From: Chaenocephalus aceratus
Taxonomy: Eukaryota > Chordata > Actinopteri > Perciformes > Channichthyidae
Reading direction: 5' to 3'
DNA length: 64,000 nt
NCBI GenBank assembly: GCA_023974075.1
Contig: JAMFTG010000072.1
Location: forward strand, 232,001-296,000
Made by a program: the position numbers and the translations under genes. Below, piece after piece: positions 1 through 13,300 of this stretch. The notes below the pieces were generated by a model. That model was not told where the DNA came from, did no database searches, and saw only the letters and a program-made list of their open reading frames with translations. Within the stretch, counting starts at the first letter, position 1; each line of letters opens with the position of its first letter.

Positions 1-190
1 ACATGTTGGGACTCGCCGGGTACACAGTGGGTGCCTCTCACTTCGGTTGAATGATTCCTTGCGTCCTTCACTTGCGTCGTTTCCCTACGACTAGTCCCTC
101 CCACCAGGGAAGCGTGGAGAGACGCAAGGAAACCACGAGAAGCAGGGAAATGAGTTTTAAGAGCAACGGGACGTCGTTTCCTCCGGAGCG

Positions 191-430
191 TCACGTGAAG
201 CGGCGTCCGTTTGTGATGACGCCGCACAGCTGATCGTCTGACAGCAGCCAGATCAGTGCATGCGCTGCATCGTCCAATCAGTGAGCGATACACAGTAAGG
301 GGGCGGGGCGAGCGTCTGAGGATTTCACAGGGGGGTGGTCTGGTAGTTCCTCGATTATCGCTCCTCCGGCACAAATAAGGCCACTGCTGGGACGCTCCTC
401 AAGATGGCGCAGACAAATCAACTTCCGGTG
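191..430 (+). promoter_or_regulatory. CpG-rich promoter region of the plus-strand first exon
   Basis: The 240 bases before and around the ATG at 404 look like a TATA-less housekeeping promoter. There is an E-box (TCACGTGA, 191-198), a CCAAT box (274-278), a GC box (GGGGGCGGGGCG, about 299-310), an AAGATGGCG start context (402-410) and an ETS-type ACTTCCGG (421-428). The motifs are seen directly; promoter activity is inferred. Confidence 0.55.
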
Positions 431-521
431 ATACCGAGCCCGAGGAGCGAGGAAATGAAAAATAAGAGAAGTGAGAAGCAGCCAGTGGTCCAAAGTGAGA
501 ACGACCCTCAGAAGGCACCAG
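404..521 (+). CDS. putative first coding exon of an unidentified plus-strand gene
   Basis: An ATG in a strong context (AAGATGG) opens a 118-nt frame (39 codons plus 1 nt) beginning MAQTNQLPVIPSPRS and ending ENDPQKAP. It stops at a good splice donor (CACCAG|GTATGTCA). The peptide is charged and low in hydrophobic residues, with no domain I recognise. No convincing second exon was found downstream. The exon points into the 3' end of rgl3, so any gene must have a long first intron or be a short or non-coding transcript. The call rests on the CpG-rich promoter, start context and donor only. Confidence 0.4.
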
Positions 522-653
522 GTATGTCATGTTGAGCAGCTGAGGGGCTTCAATCTGACCCCCATTCCCTTTTAACACACAGGTTATTAATGGCACCGGC
601 ATTTACACAATGTTCAAGCTAGGTCACCGACACAGGCACGGTTTGCTCGAGCA

Positions 654-916
654 TTAAAGAGGCCCCGTTAGGCTTTTAGGGGTTTCCCTTTTCTGTAGTG
701 TGTTATATAGGTAGGTTTTAGTGCATGTAAATGGTCTGCAAAGGCTAAAATCCCTGTGTATCACTAAGTAACACGCTTCTATTGGCTAGCGCTCCAACAC
801 ATTGTACGTGATATGCTAAGGGGAGGGACATCTGAAAGCGGTTGACCAATCAGAACAGAGCCGGCCAGCTAACCAATCAGAGCAGACTGGGCTCTGGTGT
901 CAGACAGCCCCTTTAA
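654..916. mobile_element. TTAA-flanked MITE, copy without internal array
   Basis: The element is bounded by TTAA at 654-657 and 913-916, with related ends (TTAAAGAGGCCCC and the complement of GCCCCTTTAA). Its interior (GCTTCTATTGGCTAGCGCTC, two CCAATCA motifs, CAGAGCAGACTGGGCTCTGG) recurs at 36904-37040. There a 57-bp tandem array sits just before the right end; here it is absent. TTAA targets are typical of piggyBac-type elements; assignment to that superfamily is inferred. Confidence 0.6.
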
Positions 917-995
917 AATCAGTCAGTGTTTGAACATGTGATCCAAATATCTCAGGAAGAGTCAAGGAATGGTTTTCTTTTTTTAAGGATCCAAG

Positions 996-1001
996 TTTAT
1001 T
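996..1001 (-). terminator. rgl3: poly(A) signal of rgl3
   Basis: AATAAA on the minus strand, about 215 nt downstream of the rgl3 stop codon. It is the first canonical hexamer in the 3' UTR; cleavage is expected about 15-25 nt further on. Confidence 0.5.
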
Positions 1002-1216
1002 CCACAAGGAAATAAAAGATGTCCGATCCACATCATCTCCTTCATAAAGTGCGTCTGCATTATGTTCATTCCACATAAAAACCTCTTTGGTATCCAAGAA
1101 AAAAAAAAAAAAAGGACAGACCATCTGAGAGAGCCCACTTTTCTTATAAAAATAATTGTTAAAAATTAATATAATTTTCAACGAGAGTCCCTTCATCCAG
1201 GTGCAGGGTTAGCATT

Positions 1217-1356
1217 TCACTTAGTGTTTCGTCCCAGACTACACGTGGCCCTCAGAGGTTTCTTCTGGCCTTTTGGGTATTGGCGTAAAACAAAGTCAAA
1301 GTTTGCCGTTGTGGACATGGCGTAGAAGACGTTGGCTTTGTCCGGTATGAGCAACT
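1217..1356 (-). CDS. rgl3: rgl3 exon 17 (stop)
   Basis: 140 nt including TGA. Encodes [20 protein letters not shown] and [15 protein letters not shown], the conserved IPD-x-ANVFYAM end of the RA domain, then a short basic tail ending GRNTK. Confidence 0.92.
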
Positions 1357-4300
1357 CTGCAAACAGAAGCACAGGAAATCTGGTCAGAGTCTTATTTTCA
1401 GCACTTCTTTCATGGTATTTAGAAAGGAGAGTTCTGACCTCTCTCCGCGGAGATGAGCTGCGTCAGCGTGAAGTCCTGCCAGTCCATGAGCTCCAGGTGA
1501 TGTTTCTCCAACGCTCTCTGGATCACGTGCGCCGTTTTATCCTGGCTCGTCAACTAGACAAATTAAAAAAAACACTGATTTAGTTTATCCTAGAGAAAGT
1601 CAATGTTAAGGAGCTTTGATGGATGTGATTTCTATACGACGTGTTAGGCTTATTTTTATTTTTGTTTTTAAGAAAAATCTCTTTCTAATTTTTAAAGTTA
1701 TTGATTGATACATGTATTTGGAACAAACAAAATAAATAATAACAAAACTAAAAATGTTGCAGTGCATAGTCATGTAAGAGAAATAACAACAAAGTGACAT
1801 TTACAACAACAACAACATTAGCAACATGAACAGTCCCACATCTAGTGTTTGAAAAGGAGTGAGAAGAAGTATCATTTATTTAATCTCACCCCCTTGTCCC
1901 TAATTTATTTATAATCTGTAAATAATTATCATTATTAATCTGCTTTACTTGTTGATTGACATATACACATACATATACACATAGGCAAGGCAAGTTTATT
2001 TATATAGCACTTTTCAACACAAGGCAGTTCAAAGTGCTTTACAAAAAATGAAAGACATTAAGAAAATGGCATTTAAAATCAGTCATTAAAAAGAAAAGCT
2101 AATAAAATAAACATTAAAAGAAAAAATACATGGATAAAAGTTACAGTGCAGTCTAAGATATGAATAGTTCAATTAAAAGCAGCGACAAAAAGAAAAGTCT
2201 TCTTGCTGGATTTGAAAGTAGTCAGAGTTGCAGCGGACCTGCAGGTTTCTGGGAGTTGGTTCCAGATGTTTGGAGCATAATAACTGAACGCTGCTTCTCC
2301 ATGTTTAGTTCTGACTCTGGGGACAGAAAGCTGACCAGTCCCTGAAGACCTGAGAGATCTGGATGGTTCATAATTTAGCAGGAGGTCAGACATGTATTTT
2401 GGGCCTAAACCATTCAGTGCTTTATAAACCAGCAGCAGTATTTAGAAATCTATTCTTTGACACACAGGAAGCCAGTGTAAAGACTTCAGAGCAGGAGTGA
2501 TGTGATCCACTTTCTTAGTGTTAGTGAGGACTCGAGCAGCAGCGTTCTGAATCAGCTGCAGCTTCCTAATAGATGTTTTAGTGAGACCTGTGAAGACACC
2601 ATTGCAGTACTCGAGTCTACTGAAGATAAAAGCATGGACAAGTTTCTCCAGATCCTGCTGTGACTTTAGTCTTTTAATCCTAGATATGTTCTTTAGGTGA
2701 TAGTAGGCTGATTTAGTAACTGTTTTAATGTGACTGTTGAAACTCAGGTCAGAATCCATGACTACACCTAGATTTCTGGCTTTATCTGTTGTTTTGAACA
2801 TTGCAGACTGAAGCTCAGCGCTAACTTTTATACGTTCTGCCTTGGCTCCAAAAACCATTACCTCAGTTTTATCTTTGTTTAATTGGAGAAAGGTCTGACA
2901 CATCCAGTCATTGATTTGTTCAATGCACTTACTCAGTGTTTGAATTGGAGCATAGTGTCCTGGTGAAATTGTTACGTAAATGTGTGTGTCATCTGCATAC
3001 TGTAGCTATGGTAACTTATTTTGTTGTTTTTCATTATCTGAGCCAGTGGTAGCATGTAGATGTTAAAGAGAAGAGGCCCCAAGATGGAGCCTTGAGGAAC
3101 CCCACATGTCATATTTGTCAACTCAGATGTGTATTTACCTATAGAAACAAAGTTGTTTCTGTCCTTTGAATAGCCAACATACTGTCCTTATTGATTTAAT
3201 TGTTATGTCCTTAAGGGAGATTTTTTTATTACAGTAGCAATAACATACTTTAACGTATTGTATATATTGTGCACATTTTATTTGATATTTATTGTCATTT
3301 TATAATATTTTTAAATGCAAATGTTTACGTTAAATCCTTTATTACATAGATATTTTATTTAATCTTTATTGCATATTTTAACAGTTTTCGCTTAACTTCC
3401 TATATATTTCTTTTTTTTTCTAATTATTATAATATTAAAAATGAGTAATATCTGAGTTAAATCTTTTTTCTTTTCGGTCTGTGAATATAAGTATGGTTTT
3501 ATTGTTGTCTCGTGCTTTTACATTAGTTTCTTTTTGTCCCATCAGTTTTGTCTAAATGTATTTATGCTTCCTTTTTATATATGAACTGATGGACAGCACT
3601 TTGGTTTTTAAATGTGCTATATAAATAAACTTGGATTGGAAAAAACAAAGTTGGAAAAGTCCCAACTGAAATAAGACGTTCACATTTGACCCGAATCCTT
3701 TTACGTCAAATCAGTGCTGGGTATAAACTCACCAGGATGCTCTTGTACATGTTCCCGTTGCTGAGTGCTTCTACCACCTCTGGTTAAAGCCAACCCAAAG
3801 AGGTGATGTTTTGTGAATCAGTGTTTGAGTATACACTCACCAGGATGCTCTTGTACATGTTCCCGTTGCTCTGACCCAGCTCCACGCTGACCCTCACGAT
3901 GCACGAGTCGTCCACCTGGCGGTTGTACAGCGGCAGCAACGTCATCGACACCGAGCGCTTGTGCTGGGAGGCGGGGGGGGGCTTCGGACGAGCACAGGTC
4001 CCACAGGGGGAGGAAGAGGAGGAGGAAGAGGAGGAAGGAGTGGAGGCGCCTGGAGAGGAGGCAGCAGAGGAGCAGGGGGAGGACAAAGAGTAGCAGGGGG
4101 AGAAGGCTTCAGACACGTTGGTGCAGGAGCCGTGAAAAGACTGGAGAATAGAGAAGAAAGGGGAGGGTGATTATTAATGAGGGTGATGGGAACTATTCTC
4201 CAATTACTTCTAATGTTTCATGAATGCCTTCAGCAGAGAACGCATCCCAATGTTATTAGATTCATTGCACAGAGTACAAGACAACATGTCGTTTAGAGTT

Positions 4301-7300
4301 ATTCAGTGGAGCGCATTTTCTTTTTTAAACTTCTAACATTTAGCTGAAAACCTATTTATATAATTTGGCTTATGAAATTAATGTCATATTTGTTATATGT
4401 GACCTGCTCTATCGAAATCAGTCGCATTGACCCGAAGACACATTTTGAGTTGTATACACTGTTGGAAAGAGGAGATTCCTAGCTTTCTAATGATATCAGG
4501 ATTGTTGTTGTGCTCCAAATATTAAGCGAAATATGTCACATTATATAATGACTGTTACGAGTCATCGTTTTGAGAAAAAGGCCTTTGACGTTTCCTCTTC
4601 TCTGGAATCCATCGATCTGATTGGTTATTAGCAAATGATCAAAGTACTACGGAGGGAAGATATTTTCGTTTGGATTACTGGTCTGGGGGAAGTGTGTGCG
4701 TGTGTGTGTGTGTGCGTGTGCGTGTGTGTGTGTTTCCCGGGGAAAACCCTCAGGAGAAACACCGGCTGTTGTTGTGCCTGCTGTGACGTCAAGTTACTCC
4801 GTTCTCCGCTTGTAATTATGCCAAAGCTTCAAAGTTGTATTTATCATCTGAATTTGCCGAAACAAGTTTAATATTCTGAAAGCCAAGACTTTGTTTAATT
4901 GAAATCGGATGAAAACAAACTGTAACGGACCCTGCCGTGTTATCTATGATTACTATACGCTTACATTCATAATGTCAGCGGAGGGAGGGGGGGCGGCGCT
5001 GCGGAAGAGCAGAGTGGCGAGGGAGAGCTGTCTTCGTCCCTTTACAAGCTTCAAACATGTATTTATCGTTTGATTTAGGAAATAAAAGTTTCATATTCTG
5101 AAAGCCAAAACTTTGTTTATTTAAAATTTTAAAAAACACCCGATCCCCGAAAAACTAGTTTTTACACAACTCCACGTTTATTTTTAAATGAGCCGTTGCG
5201 ACTTCCGACTGATTTCGATAGAGCGGGTCACAAATATGTACTATATTATAACTATTATTATTTATTAAAATAATTTAAAGAAAAAATATATAACTTTGGG
5301 GGAAAATCTGACTTTTATCTCAGAATTGTCTGACTTATTTTCAGTAAACTAAAAAAAAGAAATAGACATTTGGTCAGATCAAAAAAAGAAATGTCACACC
5401 GTAGAATAAGGACCACACTTGTCACACATTATTTTATTCGTATAATGTCCTGTTGATCTGTAAAGCCCACTGAGACCAATGTGTTTGTGCCATTGGGCTT
5501 TGTAAATAAGATGTGATAACGTTAGTTGTAGTCCTATTCCAGGTGTGACATAAGTCCTTCAGTAATGTGGGTCAAAAAGGGCCGTTCAGAGCGTCTGTCG
5601 TTTCTACAGACGCCTGAAGCCTGGCGATTGTTTGTGATGTGTAAACAGAGGCTGTTTCTCTGAACACACGATATCATGAGATGAAGCGTGACTAACAGAG
5701 ACGGCACTGTGGTGAGGACAGGACAGGACACACCCACCATGTATACATCACTTCAGGGGACATTACACTGACTTACATGCATTTCCTGGAGACTTATCCT
5801 AATCTTAACCTAACCACACATGCCTAACCCTAACATTAATGATACCCCTCATGGAGACCTCCATTTTGTCCCCATAAGGGAGGCGAGTCTCCACACGTGA
5901 CTATATAAACAGATTTAGGTCCCCACAAGTATAGTAATGCTAGTCCACACACACACACAGCCGTTCACCTGCAGCCCGATGGAGCAGGTGGGGTTTGGGC
6001 AGGACAGATCCTCCATCTCTGAGCCGCTGGACCCGGAGGAGGAGACGCTGATCTGATCGGCCGGCACCTTTTTAGAGCCGTCGCTCACTGTGAGGAGGCT
6101 GAGGAGAGAGACCGTGAGAACCAGTCAAAGACAACAATAATGCTGCAATAAAGGGCTGTACAAACATACATCAAGTGTTGGTAACTTTTTTATTTTTAAA
6201 TCGAGTTTATTCAAAATTAAAGTGTTCATAATGAAGCTTCAATGGTTTGTCTCTGTTTTTATTTAGCGTTATGACGCAGTGTATTTTTCTTGAACATAAT
6301 AAAATCTTCAAATCAAGTCATTTTCAATATAAATAAGGTCATTAAAGTGGATTATGAATTCACCTTTATTAATTGATTACATTTTGAATATATATACATC
6401 TCACATTTTTCCTCAACATATATACAGATTTTTGTAATCACATTTTTTTATATCACTATATGGATGCCTAGATCTTTTTTTTATATTTGGGGTTGTATAA
6501 ATATAAATATAATCCTAAGCACGACTAGGATCCAATTGTAAAAAATAATATAATACTGGTCTAGCCTCAGCTTCATCGGCAACTGTGCAGAAATATGGAC
6601 TTTAAAAACAAAAGGGAAAATATGTAAACTATTCAGAACAGCCCAACTTTATCACAGAATACCTTTTCCTTTTACTGCGTGTAAACACTTCATACAACAA
6701 ATCACTCCTTTACAACAGATTACATGTTGCTGTAGCAACGTGAACTCTCTGCACCCACTGTGACTTTAGCGTTCAGCTGTTGTTTAAAGGTGTGTGTGTG
6801 TGTAGTGTACATAGTGAAAGGTTTGCTCATTTAACAGCGAGCGCAGCAGCGTACTCACGAGGAGAGTTTCTTTGTGAGCGTGCGGTGTCTCCAGGAGGTC
6901 GGAGAACACAGATCCACCGGAGGCTCCAGCTGCCTCGACAGGTCGTAGCTGGAACAAAAATATATATTCATTTACTGAGGAAAATGTTCTTTTTACTGGG
7001 AACATTTTGACATCTTCATATTTTATTTTTTTGCAAATAGTTATTTTCACTTAGCCAATTCTCAGGTTCCTATTATTCTTTACAGCCCATGTCTTATTGA
7101 CTTTAAATGATCATATTGTCTTGTTAGTTTTTGTTAAGCACTTGTAATAACATTTCCTACATTGAAAGTATTGTAGCAGCAAATATTATATCACTTTAAA
7201 TTAAATGCAAACACTAATCAGGAAAATCTGGGGTGACGATAGCGGCAGTAATAATTTAACAAAAGTAAAATATTTGTTGTTTATTTATCACATTGTTCTT

Positions 7301-10300
7301 GTCCATTTTAAAACAACGTTATTAATAACAAATTGTAACTTTATGTATTGTGTATTATTTATTGTAAATGGACACTTCTACTATAGATAGAATAACTGTA
7401 TGCTGTTGAAAAACCCGATAAACAAAGAAGCTCACCTCTCCAGGTCTGTGAGCAGCTTGCTTCCCCGCAGCCAGGCAGAGATTCTGGAGTGATGGGGCAG
7501 GTTGTACTGCGAGCAGGACATCTGCAGCACACGGATCTGAGACAAAACATCAAACTCCTGCAGGGAGACAGAAGGGACAGAGGGTTAAAACAGAATGAAC
7601 GGGATGTGAAGTGATCCTTAAAGAGATATGTAAATGTGTAAAAATTACACCTGGGCTCTGTTAAGTTCCTGTCTGTCATCTTGCAATCTACTTATTTATA
7701 TAAAATAGCTATCACCGTAATAAACCGTATTTAATGTAGTCTTAATGTACATTATTTAATTTAATATTCTGTTCTTGTCATTTTATTTGCGTGCACTATT
7801 CTTTATTTTATTATACATGTTGCATTGTTGGAGGAGCTCAGGTCAGAAGATGTTCATGGCCATGTCTACACTGTAGCTTATGTGACAATAAAACCTATGA
7901 ATTGCATTTGTTTAAACCTTTCATCATGTCCTACTGAAAAGACAAAATGTCCACGTTTATTCTGACAATGCAAATATACCGCACACACCCAGCTACACCA
8001 CTAAGTCAGTGCTGACAGGAATGTACGCGGACACTTTGTACTTTGTTTAAAACTAAAAGTGAATACATAAAATACAGTACAAAGAGGAACCACTTACCCT
8101 TCTCCTCTTCTCAAAGTTTATGAGCCCACCCTGTCAAACGAGAAAGAATGTATATTGAATATATAACAATGATTTATTGGATCAAGTAATAGTATAATTT
8201 GTTATCTTTTATTGTTTTTTTCCGAACATCCCTATTTATTATTAAGTGCAGTATATCTAAATGTCACTTAAAGGTGGGGTAGGTAAGTTTCAGAAACCGG
8301 CTCGAGTGCACTAAAATTTGAAAGTACACAGCCGAAAAGAATCCGCCCCTTCCTTCAGACTTCCTTACAGAGCACCTCCTCCAACACACATGAGCACATG
8401 ACTTAGGTTGGCTATATAGTTCAGGGGAATTGTAAACCATACAAAACAGATAATTACCTGTCCAAGAGAAAAAGAGCGACCACGGCGTCAGATTTCAACT
8501 CGGTGTGTATGGGGGTTATTCCCTATCTTTATTCAAGAGCGTGGTACTTAAATTTGAGAGCATACTTTATTGATTTCCTTCACTCAAACCCTGTCACCGC
8601 ACCAAAGACAAACCAAAGAGTAACCGCCCTTACGGGACGCTGTAATAAGTAAAGCGAACGCACCCGCAAGGACACCTGGCCTCCTATTGGTTGAGGGATT
8701 TTGACAGGATTGTTGCACAAAAGTTTCGAGCGCGCACAGAATAAATCTGAGAGCAGAACAAATATGTAAGCAGCAATATATCTGAGTGCAAGCGTACAGT
8801 TTGAGCAGAAGCAGAGCAAATCTAAGTGCAAGCAGGCACTATTTGATTGCGAGGACAGGGTTTGAGGGAAAGAAATCAATAAAGTATGCTCTCAAATTTA
8901 AATACCACGCTCTTGAATACAGATAGGGAATAACCCCCATGTGTTCCATCAGTAGTCGCCATCGTTGAAAAGCTACTCCGATATTGACTCTGGTTTGAAT
9001 TCTCCTAGTTTCCTCTTTGTTTTTGTTCCTAATTTGCTCCGTTACATTATTTATTTTGCCACCAGTAGACGATGTTGAACCTAACTCTGCCATGGTGAAA
9101 GTGGCCGACTGTTGCTGGCGAGTCATTGAAGTACTGCTGCTGCAATGCACGCCCAATGACGGCACGAGATACATTTGTGCGTGCACGAGATGGAAGGCTG
9201 ACAGACAGGGCGGCAATCCAATCCGTTTAGCCGCTTTACAGTATTACGGCTTCCACAGATGAAATTTTTTTATGGATTTTTTGTCAAAGCACTTAAGATA
9301 TTCATTGCCATCGGTATGTTAAGAGCATTCCATGGAATATAACAAAAAGTGCATCTCGAGCCGGTTTCTGAAACTTACCTACCCCACCTTTAACATGTTG
9401 TATATTTTTTTTTAATAGCAATACATCCCGTGAATTGTTCAAAACAATTTGATAATATAACACAGCTGTAATGAAGGTAATCAAAATGTCATGTTTCCAA
9501 CATGTATACACAACCAAATACTACTAGAAAGCTAAAACAAGAAGGCTAATATCAAGCTAGCTGATGATAGCTAAAACGAAATTTTCTTTAGCTCTGTAAA
9601 TAAGATAACCTATACATTTGGTTAAACTGACATCTTAGTCATTTATTTAATATTGTCTGAGTAGCTAAATGAGTCGGTAACTAATAGAAACTTGACTAAA
9701 CACCTGCTAAGGGTAGCTAACGTTAGCTTAGCAGAATTGTGTAGCTACCATTTTGAATCCCATTGAACTCACATAATTATCTGAAGTAAAGCTACCTTTA
9801 GATTACATTAACATTTATGAAATTGTTGATTAATTTTCCATATTGGTTTAAATTTGAAAATGAATTGTATTTAAGCAGACTGAAACTAGCAAAACAGAGT
9901 AATAAAACTAGCATACTCCTTACAAATGCAGAAAAGGAGGGATTGAAGGTGGAATTTCATGACAAAGACATATTTGTACTGTACACAGAATACACCTAAC
10001 TATTTAATGTTAACACCGTCACATATTAAACAGAGGAACTGTATTAAGGCTACATTATTTACCTCCACAGTGTCTAGCAGAGCAGTGTCCAGCATGGTGA
10101 GGACGGTCAGATATGTGCCCAGGTAAGGAACCACTCCACTGGAGGCAGTCTGCAGACACGCATGGAAGAAGGGTTAAAGTTTCCCGTGTCACTGTGTATG
10201 GTTATTTGTGTCTTTTTAAACACTTTTTTTTAATTTAATGCATTCACACAAGGCAAATCCCATTTAGCAGCACTGTGGGTTCACGTTACGGCCCAGGAGA

Positions 10301-13300
10301 ATGTGTATATGACTCATAAAAGACCCCAGTCTGGGCTATTATTACCGTCCTATAATCCCGGTGATCTGGGGCCATTTGAAACTTGTTCAGCTCAGAGCGA
10401 GGCTAAAGATAGGTTTGGGTGTCTGCCATGCCAGACATACTCCACCCACACGGAGTGAAACCCGCTCTCTGGTGGCTTTTAACGTTGTATAATAGGGTTG
10501 CATGTGAGATTGTGAAAAGCTGAAACTAAGCCCTGCCCCAGGTTGAAAAAAAAAGAAAAGACTATCACAAGAAAAATGAACATTGTGAAAAAGCAAATGC
10601 ATCACATCTGGCTCTCGGCTTCAACATATCTCAATCCTTTCTGATCCTGAGATATGACTTACCATCTCTCTGGGGATCGGACACCTCTTCGATATCTTTG
10701 GGGAGATGTTATTTACAGCCGCCGCGCCTCCATCCTGTCGAAGTAGGTCAGACAGAACTATATTCAGTTGGAGGTGATATTTTAAATGATTTAACCTTAC
10801 CAGCATATTTTTGTTTGACTGAAGGAGCATGGACAAAATGCACTTATTATACATTAACTTGGATATCCTGTTTAATTATTATCTTGTGCAAAGGGAGGTA
10901 GGCCACTTTCAAGCTTTCTCTCGGAAGTCTTTGTATGTTATCTATGAAAAGCAGCGCTTAGGCTGTAAACAACGTGTGAGTCACTGAGGTTAAACAGAGA
11001 AATGCCTCCTTTGATAAAAGGGCCGCACCTGAATGATGCAACGACAGCGTATTGGAAAAGAAGACGTTAACAAAAGTGGGACATTTAGAAAGACATCCAA
11101 GTGGATATCTTTGGATGGTATTTTAAAGCAATTAATACTTCTGTGCATGTGCAGATAGTACCAGTCTTTCTATGATCTATTGACTTTAGAGTCCTTTCAC
11201 TAGACGAGTCACCTCTGACGCAGCTGCCTTAAGAGGATTTCATAAGAGGGAACACAATGTGCTGCAGGCGTCTGGTTTCCCCTTAACTCTCTGTTAAACA
11301 TTTCTGTAAATATTAAACTTGAAAAATGTATCTTTTGTAATGATTATAAAAAAGATAAATCCATGTGCTTAGGAGGACAATCATTCCCAGACATGTTTCA
11401 ATACGTGACATATTGAATTATTCTCTGTATGCAACAGGTGGTTAATCAGTGCTTAGATGCCAACGTAGGAAAAATATTTTCTATTCAGGATCGTCAGGTA
11501 ACATTTACTGTAGACTATCTACCTACATTATTTTACACAGTGAGACAATTCCACATTAACTATTCAGTATCATCAGGGGTCCCCATGGTCCTATGTTTCC
11601 CAGCTAGTGTGACATTTATAAGACGGTTTAAAGGGTTTTATGTAAACGGCTTTTACAGTTTTTTCCCTATAGGTCAAAACGGTCAATGTCCCTGGGTGTT
11701 TAAATCACACAGATTACAGTTCACTGATGTTATACTAGGTTAATTATACACGATTATGGCTCGCAACGATTACGAAAACAACGTAATCAAAATAAAACGA
11801 TTATTTTTTTATTATTAAAAAAAAAAAAATTCAAATTAATTATTTTTTTATTGGTTTTTCAGTTGAATTATACTTAAAGTTCAGGGTAATCAACTGTTAA
11901 AAACACTGTTCAAATGTTTTCTCTCCAATAAATTGATGCTTTCAAAGTAAATGGATAATCGGTTTTAGTAATCGTGATATCAATTATTGACTCAAATAAT
12001 CGAGATCATGATTTTTGCCATAATCGAGAAGCCCTAATTCAAACTGCATTTGAAACATCCATCTCCCTTTAACCTTTTTGTGATTTGAATTACAAAGATG
12101 CATATAAACATTTTCCTTCTCACCTCCAGCAGGACCTCTCTGTTGGTCAGAACACAGTTCTCATCAGGGAAGGTTTCCCAGAGGTTATCGAACGTCGCCA
12201 TGCTATCCCTACAACGAGACAACATTTATTAAATATGCAGCCATTTTGCCCAAAACTAGACATTTGAATACTATAAAACATGACCAGATGTTAATGCCTT
12301 CAAGCAACAACATGAAGTTATGCTGCAGTTATTGTTAACTGCGTTGTTGATGACCGTTATGTCACCAAGACATTTGCTGACTTGCTCAGTCAGGGACATT
12401 GAATTGCACTCGATGAGGGTTCAATGTCCTCATTAAAAGGACGACTATGTAGAAAACAACATAAAAGTGACAGAGGGACAGAAATGTGGCCTTTGAGACG
12501 TCTCTAACCCTACCTGTTCACGGCAGCCCAGGTCTTTCTCAGCCTGTAAACTGCATTAGACTGAAGGGCCGACAGGATGGCCTTGAGAGAGGAGAAGTTC
12601 TTCAACCGACGACAATCCTGCAGAGCAAACAACGAGCATTCAGCGGGTTCACCTCATTCAAAATCTAATTGTATTGTTAACCATTCTGTATGTTGGCATA
12701 TGGTGACAAAGGACCAGAGGGGGGGGGGAGTGGAGTACAAATACTTCGTCACTGTACTTAAGTCAATTTTTCTGTATCAGTACTTTACTCCACTACTTAT
12801 TTTGTTTTACTTTTTAAAAAACACAAATATCTGTACTTTCTACTTCTTACATGTTGAACCCAAATACCTGTACTTTCTACTTCTTACATGTAGAACCCAA
12901 ATACCTGTACTTTCTTCTTCTTACATGTTGAACTCAAATACCTGTACTTTCTACTTCTTACATGTTGAACCCAAACACCTGGACTTTCTACTTCTTACAT
13001 GTTGAACACAAATACCTGTACTTTCTACTTCTTACATGTTGATATAAAGGGAGGTCAAGTACTCTTTAAAACAGCTGCTAGTTATGGGTACTTTTTACTG
13101 AAGTACATTTCAAAGCCTTTTTACTTTTACTTGAGTAAAGAAGTTTAGTCAGTACTTCTATTTTTACCAGAGTATTTATAAACACGAGTATCTGTACTTC
13201 TACTTGAGTAAAGGACGCATGTACTTTCGCCATCTCTGTAAAGGACTAGTCAAAGAAGTCCTATCTTTGGGTTGAGTTACGCTACGTCTTTAGCCACTAA

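Noticed and set aside
900..1196. 98-codon minus-strand frame after the rgl3 stop
   Set aside because: It lies in the rgl3 3' UTR, has no homology I recognise and crosses the poly(A) signal.
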